Of a stretch of 64,000 bases of DNA, positions 47,552 to 55,581 are shown piece by piece (position 1 is the first letter of the stretch; every line of letters starts with the position of its first letter). A program made the position numbers and the translations under genes. The DNA is from Lachnospiraceae bacterium. Lineage in GTDB: Bacteria > Bacillota > Clostridia > Lachnospirales > Lachnospiraceae. The notes below the pieces were generated by a model. The model saw only the letters and a list, made by a program, of their open reading frames with translations, did no database searches and was not told the DNA's origin. Where the stretch lies: the NCBI GenBank assembly GCA_017474455.1, contig JAFVHP010000034.1:1-64000 (forward strand). The letters are read 5' to 3'.

Positions 47552-49756
47552 ATGGCTGATACAGTAAAGAATAACAGGCAGAAAACGGACCTCCGCAGTC
47601 CGGAGTACTACATTAACCGCGAGCTGAGCTGGCTCGAATTCAATACCCGCTGTCTTTCCGAAGCGAGGAATCATGAGAACCCGCTTTTTGAACGGCTGAA
47701 ATTCCTGAGCATAACGGCTTCCAACCTGGACGAGTTCTTCATGGTCAGGGTCGCATCCCTCATCGATATGGTCAATGCCGGATATCAGAAAAAAGATATA
47801 GCCGGATTGACAGCCGAAGAGCAGCTGAAAAAGATCGGAAAGAAGGCAAGAGAGTTCGTTGAGCTTCAGTACTCGACCTATAACCGTTCATTCCTGCCTC
47901 TGCTTCTGCAGGAAAAACTTGAATTCGTGGAAGAATATACGGATCTTACAGACGACGAGAAAGCGTTTGCCGAACGGTATTACCGCGAGGAAGTATTCCC
48001 GGTCCTGACTCCGATGGCTGTTGATTCTTCACGCCCGTTCCCGCTGGTCAGGAACAGGACGCTGAACATGGCCGCTCTTTTGAAGCCAAGGACAGATGAA
48101 GACGGAAATGTGCCCAGGCTGGTCAGGAATGCGAAAAAACACGAGGACGAGCTTGCCCTGGTGCAGGTCCCTTCCGTACTGCCCAGGGTCATCGTACTGG
48201 GAAGGGGTGAAGGGGACGGCTCACCGCTGCGCATCATGCTCCTCGAAAACCTGATCCGGTATATGATGCCGGGCCTTTTCCAGCGATACCAGATCCAGAG
48301 CTGCGGTACGTTCAGGATCATGCGCAGTGCGGACCTTTCCATCGAAGAGGATGAAGAAGGAGATCTTTTAAAGGAGATCGAGAAACAGCTGAAAAAACGC
48401 CAGCGCTCCCAGGTGATCCGTCTGGAATATGAATCCGGCATGGATAAAAAACTGGTCAGGCGCCTCGTAGATAATCTCAAAGTGTCGGAGGATGCCAGAT
48501 ATCCTATCGACGGCCCTATTGACCTTACATTCCTCATGAAAGTGTACGGCCTCGAAGGATTTGACCATCTTAAGGAACACGGGTATGCAGGGCCGGTCGA
48601 GAACCCTGCGTTCCTGAACCCCGGTAGTGTTTTTGAAAAGATCGCGAAAAAGGATATACTGCTGCACCATCCTTATGAATCCTTCGATCCTGTTGTGGCT
48701 TTTGTTGAAGAGGCTGCTTCTGATCCTGATGTGCTGGCGATCAAGCAGACACTTTACCGTGTCAGCGGCAATTCACCGATCATCGCCTCGCTCTCGAAAG
48801 CTGCCGAAAACGGGAAGCAGGTAACGGTACTGGTCGAACTGAAGGCACGGTTCGATGAGGAACACAATATCCTCTGGGCAAGAATGCTGGAAAAAGCCGG
48901 AGCCCATGTCATTTACGGCCTGGTAGGCCTGAAGACCCATTCCAAGATCACGCTGGTCGTCCGGCGTGAAGAGGACGGTATACGGCGGTATGTACACCTG
49001 GGTACCGGAAATTACAATGACTCCACCGCGAAGCTATATACGGATATCGGGCTTTTGACATGCGACCGGCAGACCGGCGAGGATGCCACAGCTTTCTTTA
49101 ATATGATCTCCGGTTATAACGAACCGGCATCCTGGAACAAACTGATCCTCGCACCGCTCTGGATGAAAAAGCGCTTCCTGGACCTGATACACCGTGAAAG
49201 GGACAACGCCCTTTCAGGCGCCGAATCCGGGATCATCGCCAAAATGAATTCACTGTGTGATCCGGATATTATGGAAGCGCTGTATGAAGCGTCCTGCGCC
49301 GGGGTAAAGATAGAGCTGATCGTCAGGGGCATCTGCTGCATAAGGACCGGTATTCCCGGTGTGTCCGAGAATATCAGCGTCCGCTCGATCGTCGGCAACT
49401 TCCTTGAACATGCAAGGATATTCTGTTTTAAAAACGCCGGCGCTTATGAGATCTATGCAGGCAGCGCCGACTGGATGCCGCGGAATCTTGACAGAAGGGT
49501 GGAGATCGTGTTCCCCCTTGAAGACGAGGAACTCAAGGCAAAGGCAATGCATATACTGACCAGCCAGCTATCGGATACTGAAAAGGCGCATATCATGCAG
49601 CCCGACGGCACTTATGCGAGGGTGGACAGGAGAGGAAAGCAGCCGGTCAATTCACAGAAGATGTTCGGCGAAGAAGCCGAAGCTGCCGTGAAGGAGATCA
49701 GAAACGCAGACAGGTCAACAAGAGTATTCATTCCGGAAACCGGACAGAAAGGTTAA
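47552..49756 (+). CDS. ppk1: polyphosphate kinase 1
   Basis: Reversible transfer of ATP gamma-phosphate to polyphosphate. The 734-residue protein has the N domain (YINRELSWLEFN), head domain, and the phospholipase-D-like catalytic core with the autophosphorylated histidine His463 in LKTHSK, plus YVHLGTGNYND and the second HxK-type region RNLDRRVEI. Length is normal. It starts 3 bases after ppx and precedes the PurF paralogue by 8 bases. Confidence 0.96.
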   Translation: MADTVKNNRQKTDLRSPEYYINRELSWLEFNTRCLSEARNHENPLFERLKFLSITASNLDEFFMVRVASLIDMVNAGYQKKDIAGLTAEEQLKKIGKKAREFVELQYSTYNRSFLPLLLQEKLEFVEEYTDLTDDEKAFAERYYREEVFPVLTPMAVDSSRPFPLVRNRTLNMAALLKPRTDEDGNVPRLVRNAKKHEDELALVQVPSVLPRVIVLGRGEGDGSPLRIMLLENLIRYMMPGLFQRYQIQSCGTFRIMRSADLSIEEDEEGDLLKEIEKQLKKRQRSQVIRLEYESGMDKKLVRRLVDNLKVSEDARYPIDGPIDLTFLMKVYGLEGFDHLKEHGYAGPVENPAFLNPGSVFEKIAKKDILLHHPYESFDPVVAFVEEAASDPDVLAIKQTLYRVSGNSPIIASLSKAAENGKQVTVLVELKARFDEEHNILWARMLEKAGAHVIYGLVGLKTHSKITLVVRREEDGIRRYVHLGTGNYNDSTAKLYTDIGLLTCDRQTGEDATAFFNMISGYNEPASWNKLILAPLWMKKRFLDLIHRERDNALSGAESGIIAKMNSLCDPDIMEALYEASCAGVKIELIVRGICCIRTGIPGVSENISVRSIVGNFLEHARIFCFKNAGAYEIYAGSADWMPRNLDRRVEIVFPLEDEELKAKAMHILTSQLSDTEKAHIMQPDGTYARVDRRGKQPVNSQKMFGEEAEAAVKEIRNADRSTRVFIPETGQKG

Positions 49757-49764
49757 CAGAATAT

Positions 49765-51179
49765 ATGGGTGGATTTTTCGCAGCTGCATTAAAGGAAGAT
49801 TGTGTATTTGACCTTTTCTTCGGAACAGATTATCATTCCCACCTCGGGACCAGGCGGGCAGGACTTACCGTATACGGCGAAAAAGGGTTTGACCGTTCGA
49901 TCCACAGTATAGAGAACTCGCCCTTCAGGACGAAGTTTGAATCCGAGATCCATGAGATGAAAGGCAATATGGGTATCGGCTGCATATCGGATTTTGAACC
50001 GCAGCCGCTTATCGTGAGGTCCCACCACGGGACGTACGCGATCACGACGGTAGGCCGTATCAACAATACGGAAGAGATCGTCTCCACTATCTGTAAGAAC
50101 AACCAGATCCATTTCCTGGAGATGAGCGGCGGTGATATCAACCCGACCGAACTCGTAGCGGCCATTATCAACCAGCAGGACAACATTATCGACGGCATCC
50201 GCTACGCGCAGGACCTGATCGACGGCTCCATGACTTTCATGCTGCTGACGCCGGCGGGCATTTATCTGGCCAGGGATAAAGTGGGCAGGACGCCTTTGGT
50301 CATCGGCCGGAAGGAAACAGGGTTCTGTGCTTCTTTCGAATCCTTCGCTTTCCTGAATCTGGGATACCAGCCGTACAGGGAACTGGGGCCGGGAGAGATC
50401 TGTATCATGACCCCGGAAGCTGTCACGACCCTGGCCGCACCAGGAAAAAAGATGCGGATCTGTGCTTTCCTCTGGGTCTATTACGGATATCCCTCATCCT
50501 CGTATGAAGGGGTATCCGTCGAAAAAATGAGATATGCCTGCGGAGGCAATCTGGCCGCCCGCGATAAACTTACGACGGATGATATAGACAACGTCGCCGG
50601 TGTTCCTGATTCCGGGATAGCCCATGCCATGGGATATGCCGGCAGATCCGCCATCCCGTTTTCAAGGCCGCTGATCAAATACACACCCACATGGCCCAGG
50701 TCTTTCATGCCTGTTATCCAGTCCAGACGTGACCTGATAGCGAGGATGAAACTGATACCTGTCCATGACCTCATCGAAGGCAGGCGGCTCTTATTGATCG
50801 ATGACTCCATTGTCAGAGGGACACAGCTCAGGGAGACCAGCGAATACCTGTTCCTCAGCGGGGCGAAAGAAGTACACGTCCGCTCGGCCTGTCCGCCGAT
50901 CATGTACGGCTGCAAATATATCAGCTTTCCAGATCCACATCGGACCTGGAGCTGATCGCCAGAAGAATCATCCAGAAAGAAGAAGGCGGCGATGTCAGCA
51001 GGGCAGTTCTCGACGATTACGCCAATCCTGATTCCTCACGGTATGCCTGCATGGTCGAGACGATCCGACAGCTCCAGAATTATACGACTCTGGGCTACAA
51101 CAGGCTGGATGATCTGATCGACGCCATAGGCCTGCCGGCCGACATACTCTGCACATACTGCTGGACAGGAAGAGAATAA
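49765..51179 (+). pseudogene. PurF-like amidotransferase paralogue lacking the catalytic Cys, with a frameshift
   Basis: Homologue of glutamine PRPP amidotransferase. It starts MGGFFAAALK, with Gly2 where PurF has the N-terminal nucleophile Cys (MCGVFG), so glutaminase activity is not expected. The PRTase part keeps the PRPP loop LLIDDSIVRGTQ and Fe-S cysteines corresponding to B. subtilis C236 (RICAF), C382 (ACPPIMYGC) and, after the frameshift, C437/C440 (LCTYCWTGRE). The frame breaks in a run of three T (50926-50928): one extra T would join YISF to SRSTSDLELIARRI and give about 471 residues. Without it the protein stops at 50955 after 396. This Gly2 class may be a separate clostridial subfamily. 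It stands next to ppk, not in a purine operon. Confidence 0.85.
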
Positions 51180-51192
51180 AAAAACATATCCG

Positions 51193-51230
51193 GCACGCCT
51201 GAAAACTGTTGACATTCATTTCAGGCGTGC
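51193..51230 (+). repeat. perfect 12-bp inverted repeat around the metal-operon -35 box
   Basis: Arms 51193-51204 and 51219-51230, with a 14-base loop that holds TTGACA. The right arm abuts the -10 box. It lacks a T run, so it is either a weak terminator for the PurF-like gene or a regulatory structure. Confidence 0.6.
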
Positions 51231-51236
51231 TATATT
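51209..51236 (+). promoter_or_regulatory. promoter of the metal-resistance operon
   Basis: Perfect TTGACA (51209-51214), 16-base spacer, TATATT (51231-51236). Confidence 0.75.
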
Positions 51237-51248
51237 TATATCATACAA

Positions 51249-51264
51249 ATGAACATTTATTCAT
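51249..51264 (+). promoter_or_regulatory. operator for the ArsR/SmtB-family repressor
   Basis: Inverted repeat ATGAA (51249-51253) and TTCAT (51260-51264) with a 6-base centre, in an A/T-rich stretch. It resembles SmtB/CzrA-type operators and overlaps the expected transcription start, so the repressor would block its own operon. Confidence 0.6.
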
Positions 51265-51287
51265 ATGTTTAAACGTGGTGACAAAAA

Positions 51288-51578
51288 ATGACAGAAGAAC
51301 GCGAAAACGAGCTTTATGATCTTGCTGAATTATTCAAGGTCTTCGGCGACTCAACGAGGATACGCATACTGTTTGCCCTCATGGGGAGGGATTTTTCGGT
51401 CAACGATCTGGCAGCGGAACTGCAGATGACCCAGTCGGCCGTATCCCATCAGCTGAAGATCCTGCGGCAGTCCAAGCTGGTCAGTGCGAGGCGGGAGGGA
51501 AAATCAATGATCTACTTTCCCGCTGACGATCACGTAAGGACGATCATTGAGATGGGAATGGAACACATCGAAGAGTGA
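51288..51578 (+). CDS. ArsR/SmtB family metal-sensing repressor (CzrA-like)
   Basis: Winged-helix repressor of 96 residues. The recognition helix region TQSAVSHQLKILRQSKLV is typical. The C-terminal helix has D-D-H followed by H ten residues later and E two beyond (DHVRTIIEMGMEHIEE), matching the alpha-5 zinc/cobalt site of CzrA (D-x-H-x10-H-x2-E/H). No alpha-3 CxC cadmium/lead site is seen, so zinc is the likely inducer. It leads the operon with an HMA protein and an export ATPase. Confidence 0.93.
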   Translation: MTEERENELYDLAELFKVFGDSTRIRILFALMGRDFSVNDLAAELQMTQSAVSHQLKILRQSKLVSARREGKSMIYFPADDHVRTIIEMGMEHIEE

Positions 51579-51589
51579 AAGGAAGGATC

Positions 51590-51808
51590 ATGAAAAAAAA
51601 GTACAAAGTTTATGCCGACTGCGCAAACTGTGCCGCAAAAATGGAAGATGCCATTTCAAAGATCGATGGCGTGGAATCCGCCACCGTCAATTTCCTGACG
51701 CAGAAGCTGACGATCGAAGCGGATGAGGAAAAGATGGATTCGATCATTGAGGAAGCAAAGAAGCGCTGCAAAAAGGTGGATTCTGACTGCATTATCTATA
51801 CTGACTGA
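51590..51808 (+). CDS. stand-alone HMA heavy-metal-binding protein
   Basis: Protein of 72 residues with one ferredoxin-like HMA domain. The metal loop reads DCANCAAKME, with both cysteines of CxxC but an alanine in place of the usual GMxC methionine-threonine pair. In many cadmium/zinc ATPases this domain is the N-terminus of the pump; here the pump encoded 18 bases downstream lacks it, so this is either a separate chaperone or a split pump domain. ATG at 51590 (after AAGGAAGG) is preferred over a GTG at 51575 that overlaps the ArsR stop. Confidence 0.88.
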   Translation: MKKKYKVYADCANCAAKMEDAISKIDGVESATVNFLTQKLTIEADEEKMDSIIEEAKKRCKKVDSDCIIYTD

Positions 51809-51826
51809 TCAATTTAGGAGCGCCTC

Positions 51827-53695
51827 ATGCTGAACCGCAAACAGAAAATAACTTTTTGCAGGATCATTGCAGTACTGATCATTTTCAGTGTGCTTCTGGT
51901 ATTACAGCATACAGGAGTGATCACGCGGTACGCTATCCTTTATTATCTGCCGCCATATCTTCTGATCGGATACGACATTATTATCAAGGCTGCCAGGAAT
52001 ATCACCAAAGGTTCCGTTTTCGACGAGAACTTCCTTATGGTCATTGCGACAGCGGGCGCGTTCGTCATCGGGGAATACAGCGAAGCGGTAGCCGTTATGC
52101 TTTTCTATCAGATCGGTGAGCTTTTCCAGGGTTATGCCGTAGGGAGATCCAGGGCGTCCATAGCACAGATGATGGAGATCGCTCCCGAATACGCAAATGT
52201 CCTGAAAGACGGTGCGATCACAAGGATGGACCCGGATGATGTGGCGATCGGAGACACGATCGTGGTCCTCGCCGGTGAGAAGATCCCGCTGGACGGAACA
52301 GTTATTGAAGGCAGTTCCCATCTGGATACAGCGCCGCTGACCGGAGAATCGGTACCGAGGTCAGCTTCCGCAGGCGACAAGGTCATCAGCGGATGCCTGA
52401 ACCTTGAAGGAGCGCTGACGATCGTTGTTGAAAAAGAATATGAGGATTCCACTGTTGCGCGGATCCTTGATCTGGTCGAGAATGCCGGCGACAAAAAAGC
52501 CAGGACTGAGAATTTTATTACGAGGTTTGCCAAAGTATATACACCTGTCGTCACGGCAGGAGCTTTGCTTCTTGCTTTCGTTGCCCCCCTTATCTTCGGC
52601 GGAGGGCTGTACGGCTGGATCAGACGTGCATGCGTATTCCTTATCGTTTCCTGTCCGTGCGCACTGGTCATTTCCGTTCCCCTCGGCTTTTTCGGCGGTA
52701 TCGGAGCCGCATCCAGAAAAGGCATCATGATCAAAGGCAGCAGCTATCTTGAGCAGATGACAAAAGTGACCTCTATGGTCTTCGACAAAACAGGAACGCT
52801 GACAAAGGGGACTTTTGCCGTATCCGGTGTCTATCCTTCTGCAGAGGGCGGATATACGGAAGTGGAACTGCTGGGTCTGGCTGCAAAACTGGAATCCATG
52901 TCAGGACATCCGATCGCTGTCTCGATCTGTACCGCTGCCGGCGGATCTTCTGATACGGACGGGATCAGCGACTACACCGAGATCGCGGGCAAAGGCATCA
53001 CGCTCACTCTTGAAGGAAAAACTTACGGAGCCGGCAATGCCGCACTGCTGAAAGAAAACGGTATACCTGTCCCTGAAGAAGAATACTACGGGACCACAGT
53101 CTATATAGCGGATCTGGATAATAAGACCGAGCTAGGGGCCATTGTGATCAGCGACACTGTCAAACCGGAAGCCGGATCTGCACTGCAGGCCCTGAAGCAG
53201 AACGGCGTCAAAAAGCTGATCCTCTTAAGCGGGGACCGTAAAGCGGCAGCCGAGGCAGTGGGAAACGAACTTAACATGGATGAGATCTATTCAGATCTTT
53301 TGCCGGGTGATAAAGTTTCCACGCTTGAAAAACTGCTGGATGAAGTGCCTCAGAAGGAGTATCTCGCGTATGTAGGAGACGGTATCAACGACGCACCTGT
53401 ACTGATGCGGGCGGATGTCGGCATAGCGATGGGGAGCCTGGGATCGGACGCTGCGATAGAAGCGGCGGATATCGTCCTGATGGATGACCAGCTCACTAAA
53501 CTTACGGATCTGTTCAGAATATCCCGGAAAACGATGCGGATCGTACACGAGAACATCGTGTTCTCGATCGGTGTCAAGGTCCTAGTCCTGATTCTGGGCG
53601 CGCTCGGAGCAGCCAGTATGTGGGGCGCTGTATTTGCCGATGTGGGTGTCTGTGTGATCGCGGTACTGAACTCAATGCGGGCGCTGAAAATGTAA
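51827..53695 (+). CDS. P1B-type heavy-metal-exporting ATPase (zinc/cadmium)
   Basis: Pumps Zn, Cd or Pb out of the cell. The 622-residue protein has the CPC metal site (Cys276-Pro-Cys278, in SCPCALVIS), the phosphorylated Asp320 in DKTGTLT, the HP locus SGHP, and GDGINDAP at about 517-524. There is no N-terminal HMA domain, unlike standard CadA; the separate HMA gene upstream probably supplies it. An AGGAGCG site precedes the ATG. It ends the operon before a strong terminator. Confidence 0.94.
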   Translation: MLNRKQKITFCRIIAVLIIFSVLLVLQHTGVITRYAILYYLPPYLLIGYDIIIKAARNITKGSVFDENFLMVIATAGAFVIGEYSEAVAVMLFYQIGELFQGYAVGRSRASIAQMMEIAPEYANVLKDGAITRMDPDDVAIGDTIVVLAGEKIPLDGTVIEGSSHLDTAPLTGESVPRSASAGDKVISGCLNLEGALTIVVEKEYEDSTVARILDLVENAGDKKARTENFITRFAKVYTPVVTAGALLLAFVAPLIFGGGLYGWIRRACVFLIVSCPCALVISVPLGFFGGIGAASRKGIMIKGSSYLEQMTKVTSMVFDKTGTLTKGTFAVSGVYPSAEGGYTEVELLGLAAKLESMSGHPIAVSICTAAGGSSDTDGISDYTEIAGKGITLTLEGKTYGAGNAALLKENGIPVPEEEYYGTTVYIADLDNKTELGAIVISDTVKPEAGSALQALKQNGVKKLILLSGDRKAAAEAVGNELNMDEIYSDLLPGDKVSTLEKLLDEVPQKEYLAYVGDGINDAPVLMRADVGIAMGSLGSDAAIEAADIVLMDDQLTKLTDLFRISRKTMRIVHENIVFSIGVKVLVLILGALGAASMWGAVFADVGVCVIAVLNSMRALKM

Positions 53696-53710
53696 CCTTT
53701 AAACAATAAA

Positions 53711-53745
53711 AAACAAAGACCGCAGGATCATCCTGCGGTCTTTTT
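53711..53745. terminator. bidirectional terminator between the metal ATPase and tRNA-Ala
   Basis: A 13-bp perfect stem (53715-53727 with 53731-53743) with a 3-base loop, flanked by A-rich sequence on the left and T run on the right; it can stop both the operon and tRNA-Ala transcripts. Confidence 0.88.
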
Positions 53746-53748
53746 CTA

Positions 53749-53821
53749 TGGAGCCAAGGGGATTCGAACCCCCGACCTCTGCGTTGCGAACGCAGCGCTC
53801 TCCCAGCTGAGCTATAGCCCC
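53749..53821 (-). tRNA. tRNA-Ala (anticodon CGC)
   Basis: Minus-strand cloverleaf of 73 bases: acceptor GGGGCTA/TGGCTCC with the G3-U70 pair that identifies alanine, D arm with AGCTCAGCTGGGAGAGC, anticodon loop TTCGCAA (CGC, reads GCG), T loop TTCGAAT, discriminator A73. CCA is not encoded. Confidence 0.96.
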
Positions 53822-53834
53822 GGAACCAAAATTG

Positions 53835-53862
53835 ATTATAACTTATTTTTGGATTTTGTACA
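53835..53862 (-). promoter_or_regulatory. promoter of tRNA-Ala
   Basis: On the minus strand TGTACA (53857-53862), 16-base spacer, perfect TATAAT (53835-53840), 14 bases before the tRNA. Confidence 0.6.
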
Positions 53863-53927
53863 GAGAAAAGTTAAAAATATTGTATTATAGAGGCAGATAG
53901 TGAAGCCATTATTCAAAGGAGCCGCCG

Positions 53928-54404
53928 ATGTTCAGAAAAATGCTCCGGTACAGACAGGAACTGGACCGGGAAACATGTATCCGTATCCTGAAAGAAGAGA
54001 AAAGAGGCATTCTGTCCCTTCTCGGCGATGATGACTATCCGTACGGCGTGCCTGTCAATCATTATTATGATGAGACGGACGGATCTCTTTATTTTCACAG
54101 TGGCATGAAAGGGCATAAGATCGACGCAATGAAGAGGCATGACAAAGCCTCTTTCTGCGTTTACGACAGCGGTTTCCTTAAGGAAGGAGACTGGGCCCTG
54201 AACATCAGCAGTGTCATCGTGTTCGGCAGGATAGAATTTATAGAGGACCCGGATGAAGCAGTCAGGATCTGCAGGCTCCTCAGCTATAAATTCACTAATG
54301 ATAACAATTACATTGAAGATGAGATCCGGCGTTCGGCAGACCATACCCTGGTGTTTGCTTTAAGGCCGGAACATATGAGCGGCAAGCTGGTCAACGAAAA
54401 ATAG
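53928..54404 (+). CDS. pyridoxamine 5'-phosphate oxidase-family flavin protein (NimA-like)
   Basis: Protein of 158 residues with a split-barrel flavin-binding fold. Segments YPYGVPVNHYYDE, SLYFHSGMKGHKIDAM and KASFCVYD match the family that includes NimA nitroimidazole reductases and other flavin-dependent redox proteins. Substrate is unknown. AAAGGAG precedes the ATG. It begins a plus-strand set with an M20 peptidase and a MalY/PatB lyase. Confidence 0.82.
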   Translation: MFRKMLRYRQELDRETCIRILKEEKRGILSLLGDDDYPYGVPVNHYYDETDGSLYFHSGMKGHKIDAMKRHDKASFCVYDSGFLKEGDWALNISSVIVFGRIEFIEDPDEAVRICRLLSYKFTNDNNYIEDEIRRSADHTLVFALRPEHMSGKLVNEK

Positions 54405-54432
54405 GACCGGTTTTGTAAACGGGAGAGTGGCC

Positions 54433-55581
54433 ATGACAAGAGAAAAAGAGATCATGGAATTTGTTGATGCCCATTATGAAGAGGCTGTTGCCCTGCTGGA
54501 AGAACTGGGCAGGATCCCCGCCCCCAGCCATCAGGAAGATCTAAGGGCTGCCTTCTGCAAAAACTGGTTTGAGAAAAACTCTCTGGCTGACGAGGTCCGG
54601 ATCGATGAGGCAAAAAATGTGATCGCTTCTTTCGGGCTGGACCGTTACCGCGATATAGCCGTTTTTATGGCTCATACGGATATTGTCTTTGATGACCTTA
54701 CTCCTTTGCCGATGAAGCGGGAAGGGAATATTCTTTTTGCACCGGGTATCGGTGATGACACGTCCAACCTGGTCAATCTGATGATGGGCCTCAAGTATCT
54801 GTCCGGACAGAAGAGCCGCCTTTCGAAGGCGGTCCTGATCGTGGCCAATTCCTGTGAAGAAGGTCTGGGCAATCTTGACGGCTGCAAACAGATATGCAGG
54901 GATTACGGCGACCGGATCACCGATTTCTATACCTTCGACGGCTACCTGGGCCAGCTGACCTCCATCCCTGTCGGTTCCCACAGATACAGGATCCGGGTCT
55001 TCGGGGAAGGCGGACATTCCTATCTAGATTTCGGCAGCAGCAACGCGATCCATAACGCTGCACGGATCATCTGCGCATTATATGACATCCAGCCTCCGTC
55101 GCAGAAATTTACATCCTATAATGTCGGCAGGATCTCCGGCGGCAGTACGGTCAATTCGATCGCGCAGGAGGCGGAGTTTTTGTATGAATACCGCTCAGAG
55201 TCCGAAGAATGCCTGCAGATCATGAAAGCCGAAATGGATAAGGTATTTGGATCCTTCAGGGACGAAGGGATAAAGACAGAGATCTCGCTTCTGGGAGTCC
55301 GCCCGGGTCTTGGCCTGATCGATAAAGACGCATATGCAGCCTGGACGGACGATAATATTGCGCTGCTGAGGGAAAGTTATGACGGGGAACTTGACCTCGG
55401 AGCATATTCTACAGACGCGAATATACCGTTATCGGAAGGCATATTTGCCAACTGTATCGGCACTGTTGCGGGCGGTGATGCGCATAAGAGAGAGGAATGG
55501 GTCGATCTTACCTCACTTCCTGCGGGTATGCGCATTGTGATCAGTTTCATTGATAAATATATGGAAAAGGGGGAACTATGA
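54433..55581 (+). CDS. M20 family metallopeptidase
   Basis: Zinc-dependent amino-, carboxy- or dipeptidase/deacylase of 382 residues. It has the first metal-ligand motif MAHTDIV (His near residue 78), the bridging aspartate in GIGDDTSNLV, a catalytic glutamate pair in NSCEEGLGN, and a final metal-ligand region near the C-terminus, with the dimerisation lid domain between. ATG at 54433 is chosen over a GTG two codons earlier because GGGAGA ends 6-7 bases upstream. It overlaps patB by 4 bases. Confidence 0.86.
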   Translation: MTREKEIMEFVDAHYEEAVALLEELGRIPAPSHQEDLRAAFCKNWFEKNSLADEVRIDEAKNVIASFGLDRYRDIAVFMAHTDIVFDDLTPLPMKREGNILFAPGIGDDTSNLVNLMMGLKYLSGQKSRLSKAVLIVANSCEEGLGNLDGCKQICRDYGDRITDFYTFDGYLGQLTSIPVGSHRYRIRVFGEGGHSYLDFGSSNAIHNAARIICALYDIQPPSQKFTSYNVGRISGGSTVNSIAQEAEFLYEYRSESEECLQIMKAEMDKVFGSFRDEGIKTEISLLGVRPGLGLIDKDAYAAWTDDNIALLRESYDGELDLGAYSTDANIPLSEGIFANCIGTVAGGDAHKREEWVDLTSLPAGMRIVISFIDKYMEKGEL

